Part shown: positions 14,100 to 22,600 of the stretch, one piece after another
Numbering within the stretch: the first letter of the stretch is position 1
How the letters are laid out: each line of letters starts with the position of its first letter
Source: Bacteroidota bacterium
Lineage (GTDB): Bacteria; Bacteroidota; Bacteroidia; Bacteroidales; VadinHA17
Assembly: GCA_030628785.1 (NCBI GenBank)
Contig: DAOVQI010000002.1
Coordinates: forward strand, 1 to 30,298
Direction: 5' to 3'
Length of the DNA stretch: 30,298 nucleotides
The notes under the pieces: model-generated
Told to the model about the DNA's origin: nothing
Seen by the model: only the letters and a program-made list of their open reading frames with translations
Database searches by the model: none
Translations under genes and position numbers: made by a program

Positions 14100-15011
14100 C
14101 TACTCCAAGCCATTCTTGTTTTCAGGTTGATAATCTTTGAGACCAAAGGGAACTTGCACTGAAGCATCTTTAGAAAAGATCATCTGACGGGTTTTCTCTG
14201 GTAATAAAAATTGTGTCGAAATAAAAATAAGAAAATAAATCCAGGGTATTAGAATTGTTCTAGATAGCAGGGTTTTATGTTCTTTTGACCACTCCATGAA
14301 TTTTGATCCAGGTAGAGTAATAAGTACCATAAGGGTAATAATGATCATTGGAATAATACTACTATTTAATAATAAATCTGCACCAGGCCAGTGCATTAAC
14401 TTCCATAAAGTACCGAATGATATGAAAGTAAGAAGCAAATAACAAATTGTGTTGACAATCAATAGGTACCGGTTCATTTTAATACCAGAAAAATTAGAAA
14501 TAATCTGCCCAAAAGAACAAAGCCCTAATCCAAAAAAAGAGAGCGTAAGTAAAGTACCGGCCATAGGCCAATGGTATCTTTTGAATACAAATCCAATTAT
14601 AGTTAAACAAATCAGAGTTATTACTACATATTGTAATTTATTCTTGCTCAATATAAAAGACAAACCTAGGCTGGAGGTGAAAAGAAAAAGAATAACAGAA
14701 GAAGGTAGTAAAATTTCATAAATTATTTCAATAGTACGGATATAAGATAGTTCAGTTAAAAATGCACTTATGATTAATAAGAAAAATGTAATTAGTATAC
14801 TAAACCCGATAAAACTTCGGAATTTCTTTACATGAAAGTATTTAATCGATATGGTTATGAATAACACTAATAGAAAAATGGAACACGCAATAATTGATAT
14901 CCACATCATATTTTTTTTATCCTGAAGGATGGCTGGAATTATCAGCAGAGCTGTTATTAGAGTTAAAATCCCAAATATTAGCAACAACTTTTTAAATAAT
15001 CTTCGTTCCAT
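14100..15011 (-). CDS. Polytopic membrane protein paired with nSTAND copy 2
   Basis: 303 aa with about nine predicted transmembrane helices and a short soluble tail. Homologous to 9028-9975 at the C-terminal end (F-M-E-W-S-K, ILIPWIYFLIFISTQFLLP, FGLKDY), much less so elsewhere. Two F/W-K-x-x-H-W-P-(M/G)-A motifs (KRYHWPMAG near residue 147 and KLMHWPGAD near 209) sit at helix ends. That motif is also seen in GldL-like and other Bacteroidota membrane proteins, and is missing from the copy 1 partner. It lies 13 bp from the convergent stop of nSTAND copy 2 and diverges from the SpoIIE gene at 15113 over 101 bp. No known family can be assigned. Because a homologue occupies the same place behind copy 1, it is probably a functional partner of the STAND protein. 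Confidence 0.8.
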   Translation of the reverse strand: MERRLFKKLLLIFGILTLITALLIIPAILQDKKNMMWISIIACSIFLLVLFITISIKYFHVKKFRSFIGFSILITFFLLIISAFLTELSYIRTIEIIYEILLPSSVILFLFTSSLGLSFILSKNKLQYVVITLICLTIIGFVFKRYHWPMAGTLLTLSFFGLGLCSFGQIISNFSGIKMNRYLLIVNTICYLLLTFISFGTLWKLMHWPGADLLLNSSIIPMIIITLMVLITLPGSKFMEWSKEHKTLLSRTILIPWIYFLIFISTQFLLPEKTRQMIFSKDASVQVPFGLKDYQPENKNGLE

Positions 15012-15112
15012 ATTCCTGATGGATTAAACCTTTAAATTTAAATAATTTGCTTAAATTTATAATAATCTAATGTAAAGAAAAATACTTAAATTCCACTTTA
15101 ATTTTATGATTA

Positions 15113-17011
15113 ATGGAAGAAAGAATACAAATTCTTCGATTCAAACTAAGATCACCTGCCAGTTCCTTTCAAAAAGCAGATATTTTCAACGAACTTGCCT
15201 GGGCTTTACGGTATGAAAATACAAAAGAATCCCTGGAACTGAGTGGAGAAGCACTGAAACTTTCGCAGGAAATTGATTATAACAGAGGCATTGCATATGG
15301 AAAACTTCATCAGGCTGTGGCAAATTTCCTGCTTTCTCATGGCGAAGAATTGGTAAAAAATCTTCTTGATGCCCGCGAATATTTTGAGTCTTCGGAAGAA
15401 GAAGAGGCCGGACTCCCTATTTGTCTTAATTTTTTGGCACGTGTTTATGAGAGCTATGGCGATTATGAGCACGGGTTGGATTATGCCCAGAAAGCCCTGA
15501 AAGAAGCCAGGAAAATTGGATATCGCGAGGGAGAGGGAGATATTTTAAGCAATATGGGGTTAATATATAGTCGGTTATGTGATTTTGAACAGGCTCTTGC
15601 GATGTATGAGGAAAGTCTGAAAATCAGGAAAGAACTCAATCATACAAAAGCCATCGCTTCCTCCATGAACCTGATAGCAAGAGTGTATTCTTTAACAGGT
15701 GACTATTCAAAAGCCCTGGAGTACTACCAAAAAACCCTTGATCTGAGAACCAGGGAAAATGATATTTCGGGTTTGCCATGGACTCACCTGGGAATTGCCA
15801 GCCTGAAAGAAAAAACCTTCAACCTTGAAGATGCTATTAAATATTACCAGGAAAGTCTTCGACTGAACGAATCCGTCGGAGAAAAGAGATTGGAAATTCA
15901 GTGTTTACTTGGATTAGGACGAATTTATACGGAACAGAAAAAGAAGGAAAAGGGATTAGATTACCTGCACCGGGCTCTTGATCTGGCTGAAGAAATCAAA
16001 GCCAAACCACTATTGTATGAAATACACCTGGCTCTGGGTGAAATTTATGAAATGAACAATGAATTTGGTAAAGCTTTGAGTCACTATAAACTATACCAGA
16101 AGATTGAACGGGAGGTTATAAGCGCTGAGAGCCAGAATAGGCTTAAAAACCAGCAAATAGCATTTGCAGTAGAACAATCGAAACGGGAGGCGGAGATCTA
16201 CCAGCTTAGAAATGTTGAATTAAAAAAGGCCTACGACGAGATTGAGCAGAAAAATATAGAGATAACCGATAGTATAAGGTACGCTTTAAGGATCCAACAA
16301 GCCGTTTTACCACCGGAAGAAGCTTTTACCAAATTTATGCCTGAACATTTTATCTTCTTCCGGCCAAGGGATATAGTAAGCGGAGATTTTTACTGGATGG
16401 CACAGAAAGATCATCAGACTGTTTTTGTGGCTGCTGATTGTACCGGACATGGTATTCCCGGAGCTTTTATGAGTATGCTGGGGACTTCATTTCTAAACGA
16501 GATTGTGGGAGGGATGGATAAACTTCAGGCAAATGATATTTTGGAACAGTTACGCGAACAGGTGATCCGTTCGTTGCATCAGACAGGCAGGGAAGGAGAA
16601 ACAAAAGACGGCATGGATTTGGCCCTTTGTATCTATGATAAAGAAAAGAAGCAGATTCAGTATTCAGGAGCTTATAATTCTTTGTATTTTATCCGGAATG
16701 GAGAACTGAATGAGATAAAAGCCGACCGGATGCCTATTGCTATCCACTGGAATACAGATCAAACTTTTACGAATCACGAGATTCAAATCGAGAGTGGGGA
16801 TACAATATATATATTTTCAGACGGTTATGCCGATCAGTTCGGTGGTCCTGAAGGAAAAAAATTTTTGTATAAACAATTCAGGGATTTATTATTATCGGTA
16901 CAGGATTATTCGATGGAAAAGCAAAAGGATGTGCTGGAGAAGAATTTTGATGAATGGAAGGGGGAATCACCCCAGATTGATGATGTAATAGTAATGGGAA
17001 TCAGATTTTAG
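15113..17011 (+). CDS. TPR-repeat SpoIIE-type PP2C phosphatase
   Basis: 632 aa soluble signalling protein. Residues about 1-335 are tetratricopeptide repeats (for example SKALEYYQKTLDLR, EDAIKYYQESLRL, EKGLDYLHRALDLA). A coiled coil follows at about 336-385 (KREAEIYQLRNVELKKAYDE). Residues from about 386 to the end are a SpoIIE/PP2C serine phosphatase domain: SIRYALRIQQAVLPP, then RDIVSGDFYW, AADCTGHGIPGAFMSMLG with the metal-binding Asp, YSGAYNSLYF, and FSDGYADQFGG with the second metal-site Asp. Such TPR-coil-SpoIIE proteins are common in Bacteroidota, where they are thought to dephosphorylate anti-sigma-antagonist proteins or response partners. No sensor or membrane segment is present, so input probably comes through the TPRs. 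No partner kinase or anti-sigma gene is nearby. ATG 15113 is the first in-frame start. Confidence 0.92.
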   Translation: MEERIQILRFKLRSPASSFQKADIFNELAWALRYENTKESLELSGEALKLSQEIDYNRGIAYGKLHQAVANFLLSHGEELVKNLLDAREYFESSEEEEAGLPICLNFLARVYESYGDYEHGLDYAQKALKEARKIGYREGEGDILSNMGLIYSRLCDFEQALAMYEESLKIRKELNHTKAIASSMNLIARVYSLTGDYSKALEYYQKTLDLRTRENDISGLPWTHLGIASLKEKTFNLEDAIKYYQESLRLNESVGEKRLEIQCLLGLGRIYTEQKKKEKGLDYLHRALDLAEEIKAKPLLYEIHLALGEIYEMNNEFGKALSHYKLYQKIEREVISAESQNRLKNQQIAFAVEQSKREAEIYQLRNVELKKAYDEIEQKNIEITDSIRYALRIQQAVLPPEEAFTKFMPEHFIFFRPRDIVSGDFYWMAQKDHQTVFVAADCTGHGIPGAFMSMLGTSFLNEIVGGMDKLQANDILEQLREQVIRSLHQTGREGETKDGMDLALCIYDKEKKQIQYSGAYNSLYFIRNGELNEIKADRMPIAIHWNTDQTFTNHEIQIESGDTIYIFSDGYADQFGGPEGKKFLYKQFRDLLLSVQDYSMEKQKDVLEKNFDEWKGESPQIDDVIVMGIRF

Positions 17012-17352
17012 TGATACTCGTCAGACCACTACTACTATTTAACTTTATGATTAGATTTAAAATATTATGCTAATAATGAGATATAATAATAAATTTGAAC
17101 ATCTTAGTGGTCAGACGAGTTAGACCCATTGGCTTGAATTTTAGTTTGAATTGGAAGAAATAATGTTATAGTGGTCAGACGAGTAGGCTGCAAAATTAAA
17201 AAACCAACAAGATTATGGAACATACCTATGGATACGTTTTGTCCCGTTAGGGACTAAAAGGCAATAGGCAGCCACTTCAGTGGCTGAATAAAGGTACAAA
17301 CAACATATACATCCGCCGAGGCGGATTGAAAGACAATACACAATACCTTATT
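17012..17352. repeat. Spacer with GTCAGACGAGT inverted/direct repeats and hairpins
   Basis: ACTCGTCAGACCACTA (17018-17033) is the inverted copy, one mismatch, of TAGTGGTCAGACGAGT at about 17105-17120; the latter recurs in direct orientation at about 17171-17186. The first pair bounds about 103 AT-rich bp and looks like a MITE-type unit. Then follow GTCCC/GGGAC (17241-17254), AGCCAC/GTGGCT (17270-17285) and ATCCGCC/GGCGGAT (17311-17326). No gene seen. Confidence 0.6.
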
Positions 17353-18675
17353 ATGGAAGTCAATACAAATACTCCCGTCAACTCCTTCTACACCATTGTC
17401 ACTGGTTTGTTCAGGTTTGAACAAAAAAAACTGGATGAAGAAGGATTATGGAAAAACTTCACCAACTGGCGCGACCGAATCAACGGAGGTGATTATGAAG
17501 GGGCATTTAATTATTTAAATCATAGTTATTATGACAGCTATCTGAACAATATTTTTCCTGAGATCCGTTTTGACGAATCCCAGCTTCAAAAGTTCCATCC
17601 CAGGATCCTGAATCATATAACTCTTAAGAGCTGTTTAAGCGACAAGGAGCATTTGAAAAATCTGACACTAAAAATAAATAAAAACCAGTCAATCAAGTTT
17701 GATATTGAATACATTGATCTGTATTTGTTCCCTTTTGAAATAGGTGTCTTTTCATTCAAAACAATTATAAAAGAGGAAAAAATAACCTTAGGGCTTATTT
17801 CTGATTTTCTTAACAAAATACGACACCTGGATACATTGATTTCGTTGGAGAATAAAGGAAAATATATTTCATTAAAGGACTTTCTAAAAAATCAAATCCT
17901 GGCAGATTTATTTCTTGAAGATAACTGGACTGTGTACAATCCACAATTAAAATTATACAGCCAAATTGATCTGAAGGATAATATTCCGGAAAAAGAGATG
18001 GATTATCTTCTGTATGACATGGGAAATGTTTCAGTAATCGGTTCTGCGAAGGGGGTCGGGATATTTGCTCCATCAGAATCGTATTTAAAAGAGCAGCTTG
18101 CAAACAACAAAATATCGGTATTTAAAAACTGGTCGGCACTGGCACTGTACGATACATTTACCCGTATCAGTACTGATTTCCCTGATACCTTTAAAAGTTG
18201 GGAATACGATTATTTCAATTTATACATCCATTGTATCTATATAAAGTTTTTTATGTACCTGACCAATTCCGAACTCAGCTATGTTACCATAGTGGATAAA
18301 CAAACGGAAAAAATCAGGAACCGGTTTATTGAATTCATTAACGACTATCATCACAGTCATATTTCATATAAATTTCTTCCCGATCTTTTACAGGATAAAA
18401 TGCTTTATTCATTGGAGATCCAATCCGAGATTGAAAAAATGGAAACGAAGATCCAGCGGATAAATGAACAATTCCAGGAAAAACGTGAAAAATCGTTCAA
18501 CATTGCTTTGATTGTTATTACATTATTAAGTGTATTTTCAGTTATTTATGATCTTTCGGAATGGACAGTAAGAATGGGTGTTGAAAGGGAGTTTATATAT
18601 CCTGTCCCGAGTATAACCAGTGGGATCATTATATTTTTGTTGATCTACCTGATCTTTAAAGTTAAAAGTAAATAA
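17353..18675 (+). CDS. Unrecognised protein with two C-terminal membrane helices
   Basis: 440 aa from ATG 17353 (MEVNTNTPVNSFYTIVTGLF). The TTG at 17326 sits inside a hairpin and is unlikely. The first ~360 residues are soluble, aromatic and charged, with DIEYIDLYLFPFEIGVFSF as a notable strand-rich segment. A long charged helix follows (LEIQSEIEKMETKIQRINEQ), then two transmembrane helices (SFNIALIVITLLSVFSVIYD and SGIIIFLLIYLIFKV), with the protein ending shortly after. A soluble domain, long helix and two terminal helices is the topology of CorA-type channels, but I see no GMN motif, so this is only a topological likeness. It is followed after 2 bp by 18678-19286, so the two are probably translated together. 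Family and role unknown. Confidence 0.75.
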   Translation: MEVNTNTPVNSFYTIVTGLFRFEQKKLDEEGLWKNFTNWRDRINGGDYEGAFNYLNHSYYDSYLNNIFPEIRFDESQLQKFHPRILNHITLKSCLSDKEHLKNLTLKINKNQSIKFDIEYIDLYLFPFEIGVFSFKTIIKEEKITLGLISDFLNKIRHLDTLISLENKGKYISLKDFLKNQILADLFLEDNWTVYNPQLKLYSQIDLKDNIPEKEMDYLLYDMGNVSVIGSAKGVGIFAPSESYLKEQLANNKISVFKNWSALALYDTFTRISTDFPDTFKSWEYDYFNLYIHCIYIKFFMYLTNSELSYVTIVDKQTEKIRNRFIEFINDYHHSHISYKFLPDLLQDKMLYSLEIQSEIEKMETKIQRINEQFQEKREKSFNIALIVITLLSVFSVIYDLSEWTVRMGVEREFIYPVPSITSGIIIFLLIYLIFKVKSK

Positions 18676-18677
18676 TT

Positions 18678-19286
18678 ATGGCTATCGATTTCCATCTGTT
18701 TAATCCTGCCAGTATCTGTTTTGAATTGGACCGGCAGGTTCATGTGCTTAAGCATTTTTTTAAGGTCGACAGAGGATATTTAAAAAAAATTACACTGGAA
18801 GGTAACTATAGTGCCTCAGAGATTAAAGATCAATTGGCGGGTGCCGGGTCAAAATTTTATCCCGAATTTGTGAAGAATCCATTGGAATTGATAAATAAGC
18901 TGGAATTGAAGGACCAGTTTATAGTAATTCATGAAGAACAGGATCCTGAACTATTGGTATTCCAGTTAGAATTTCGAAAGAGAAGTTTTCCAAACGGGAT
19001 AGGAACTGATGATGTGTTTTTTTGTGATGAGGTTAAGGATCGAATAGAAATACATTATGAGGAAATGAATGGAATTTCCATCCAGGTTGTTAAAGGAACA
19101 CCAAAGCCAACATGGGAAATGAATCTTATTTTACATAAATCTGAAGAGGGTATTTCAGTAATTACCATTTTTCCGGGCCTTTATGCACCTCCTTTTCCAA
19201 ATTCTGAAGAACAGACCAGGAAACAATATGCGGTCTGTAAAAAATTCTGGGACGAACATGGATTTATTATACCGGAAAACCCTTAA
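18678..19286 (+). CDS. Unrecognised soluble protein, coupled to the preceding gene
   Basis: 202 aa, no signal peptide or membrane helix. It starts MAIDFHLFNPASICFELDRQ, only 2 bp behind the stop of 17353-18675, which implies an operon and likely translational coupling. The C-terminal third reads WEMNLILHKSEEGISVITIF followed by PGLYAPPFPNSEEQ and ends with KKFWDEHGFI. A beta-rich end with a I-T-x-F-P-G turn is reminiscent of small RNase toxin folds (BECR-type CDI toxins), but no catalytic residues can be assigned, so this stays a hint. It could equally be an accessory protein for the membrane protein upstream. Confidence 0.7.
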   Translation: MAIDFHLFNPASICFELDRQVHVLKHFFKVDRGYLKKITLEGNYSASEIKDQLAGAGSKFYPEFVKNPLELINKLELKDQFIVIHEEQDPELLVFQLEFRKRSFPNGIGTDDVFFCDEVKDRIEIHYEEMNGISIQVVKGTPKPTWEMNLILHKSEEGISVITIFPGLYAPPFPNSEEQTRKQYAVCKKFWDEHGFIIPENP

Positions 19287-19655
19287 GGTCTGCACGGAAT
19301 TCGATTGGTAAGTCAAAAATAGTCAGGGCCTGATTTAATGTCAGACACTGTTTGAAAAGAAAACACAAAACATAACTGGAATAAATTTCTTCTCAGTTAC
19401 TAATATTAATCCGGTTTGATTATTCAGGATACATATCTTACTCAGATCTGTGAATTAATATGTAAACATTAAGTAATTGACTTTTAAAATATATTAGTTT
19501 ATATTTATATAGTATAAACCTATGGATTCCTTACTTTTCCTTTCTTATTTTAAACTTTTTCAGCCTGATTTGTTATGCATTTGCATCAACTGAATGAGGC
19601 AATAGAGGGAGAATTATTTAAAAGTATCATCTGTTAACAAAAAAAAGCTATCAAT
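19287..19655. other. AT-rich spacer before the large HEPN-TPR gene
   Basis: No gene seen. Only a small inverted repeat GTTTATA (19497-19503) / TATAAAC (19513-19519) stands out, about 140 bp before the ATG. It contains none of the short GC-rich hairpins that fill other spacers here. It presumably holds the promoter of 19656-24008, but no motif is convincing. Confidence 0.4.
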
Positions 19656-22600
19656 ATGTTCAGAACATTTGGTGAAAAACTAAAGGATATTGAAATCTTC
19701 TACGAAAGTAAAGATTACAACAATGTAGTTGTCGAAACGGCCAAACTCATGGAGCAGGCTTTGGGCTACCTTTTCAAAAACTTTCACCGGACTCTTAAGA
19801 CACCCAAAGAGAGATTGAAATTCCTGGATTTCGAAAAGCAGAATGATGAGAAATACAGCGTTTTTATAAAGAAACCTACTATTGGAGTGGCATTGGGATT
19901 TTACAATTCTTTGCTGAAGTACTGCCCGGATCATAAATGGCTTAATCCTGATCTGAAGTCTGCAATAAACAAAGTTAATGTCGTTAGAAATGCCCAGGTG
20001 CATGCCGGAAAAGCTGCGGTAACTGATGGTGAAGCCGGTGAAGTAATTGATGCTGCTGAGATGTTTCTCAAGGGTACAGAAATATATGAATTACCGGTTG
20101 AAGATGTCGGGTTTCCTTTAAAATACTACCTGGTTTATACATCTATCCAGGAAAAATTTAAGAAAGGTGAAACTGAATCAGATTTCAGGAAGATCATCAG
20201 CGATGCTTCAAAGTTAATTCCGGATTTGTTGAACAGTGTTTTTAACAAAGTCTATCCTTTTTTGCCCATCGCAGATAAAGAGAAATTGAACCAGCTTCAT
20301 CCGAAAACTCTGGGCGCGAAAAGTAAGGAAATATCACTCAAATATTTTATTGAAATATTTGATGAAATAAAGCTTTTTGACCGGATAGAGAACGGGAATA
20401 ATCTAAAACGAAGCCTCCAATCCATATCAAAGGAGGGAAAGGAGATCTATTCAAGAAGAGAGACAAGGCACCATGTTAGCATCCTGGAGATCATTTTCAA
20501 TTTTATCCACAATAAAAATCTGGATCATTTCCTCGAGTTTGCCGATGCAGTAAAGAAGAAATACCTGGAAGACAACCAAATCAATGAAACTGACAGGATT
20601 ATCCTAACTGACCGGGCCAAGGAACTGGGTATATCTGGAAGTGTGGCTGAAACCATCGAAAATACGGTGGTCCGAACGATAGAAACTGAACTCATCCTTT
20701 TTCAAACCCTGCATGAAGACAAAATTGCAGATGAAAAAGTAGAAATTGGTAAAGAGGAGAAAGAAGTAGCTGAAAGAAGAGGAATAAGAATTAAGAAGAG
20801 TTACCTCTATCCTGTTATAGGTATGGCAACCGTATTAATTGCAATTATTATATATCTGATTTGGCCAAAGAGCGATTTCCCAGCCTACGAAAGGGCATTT
20901 TTAAAAGGGCAACAGTTGAAATTTGTGAAAAAAAGCAAAAAGGCCAGATCCCTTACTGACGTAAGGGCAAACGCTCTTTATATCTGGGGTTCCTATGCTA
21001 ATAATGATCATTTCATGCTGGAGGAGATCACAAGGGAGTATCAGAGATTATTAAAAATGAATCCGGAGTCACCTGAAGCTCATTTTTACCTGGGAGAGGT
21101 ATACTTTTTTGCATATGCGGATAGCTATGAAAATGAATTAATGGATAGTGCCTGGATTCTCATTAATAAAGCACGGGAGATGGGTTTGAAAACCTTTGAT
21201 GTGGATAACATAAGAAGGAGTATGTTCAGTTATCTTGGTATAGCCCCTCTTGCGATTAAGGCTGCGGATGAGTTGATCAAAGACTATTCTGAAAACCCGG
21301 ATGCCTGGAATTTAACAGGGAGCGTTTATCTGTCACAGGTATATGACACATTAAAAGCCATTGAATATTATCAAAAAGGTATTGAGATATATCCCGATAA
21401 TTTGGGTGGATATACCGGATTGGCTCGTATTTATACAGCGCAACGTGAATTTGATCTGGCGCTGGAAATGTTGGATAAGGCTCTGGAAATCAATCCGGAT
21501 AACGGCTCTATCGCATATAGTTACAAAGAGCTATTTATAAGGTCAGAGCGATTTAATGAGGCTGCGGAATTCTTTGAGGATATTATTAAAAAATATAATC
21601 TGAAGCACGTAGATTTCTACAGCGTACTTGCTGATTTTTATGTTCAGCAATATGATACTGCCAGAGCCAGAGCATTTATTGAAGCTTCCCTGGATAAGTA
21701 TCCGGAAGATCTTGACCTCCTATATAGCCTCGATGAACTCAGAAGCATTACAAGGTTAGAAGCGGAAGAATCTGATCCCACTACGAATCAAAAGGTAATC
21801 TGGTTGGAGGATTTAGAGGAAGCTAAGGCACTTGCACAGAAAGAGGATAAACCCATTCTGGCCGAGTTTTGTGATCATAAGAATAACTACTGGTTTCGAT
21901 GGATGAATCGGGATGTTTACTCAGATTCCTTGGTTCAGGTAATGTTATCACGGTTCATCCCTGTTAGGCTTTATGAAAACACCAACCCCGGCATCTTCAA
22001 AGAGTATGAAATTGATAATGCCTATCATGATCTTAAGATCATCTCAGCTGACGGTGTGAAACTTGAGGATTTAGAAAGATATATTGAATTTCCAAACGTA
22101 CTCCTCTCAATGCTAAAGAAAGGATTGAGAAAACATAACCGTTATCAACTCGGTAAAATATTGAATTCCGAAACTTTTAATGAAGTTTCGAATTTCGAGG
22201 CTGCCAGGCTTATTTCAGAAGCCAAAGGATTTCCAATTATGGTGTTAGCTTCCAATGAAAATTCATCGCATTCAAGAAAGCTCCTGAATGAAACCCTTAC
22301 GGATCCCATATTTATATCTGAATTCAATAACCTGGTTTATTTACAGATATCTCCAGAAAGGCAACAAAATCTAGTCGAAACATGGAACATCAGAATCTTC
22401 CCGAGTATTTTGTTTTTTGGCAAAGATGGTGAGATTATTCACGAATCATACGGGTATAAAACTCCTGAAAGTCTTGCAGGGATGGTTAGGAAAGTAAAAG
22501 AAACATATTCCAGAGGGGATATTTTCGAACCGGAGATTAACTGGCTTTTTAACCTGGAAGAAGCAAAGACAGCGGCCCTTGTTGAGCAAAAGAACATTTT

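Noticed and set aside
17326..17352. TTG start for the protein at 17353
   Set aside because: The codon lies at the end of a GC-rich palindrome (17311-17326); the ATG at 17353 starts the protein-like sequence.
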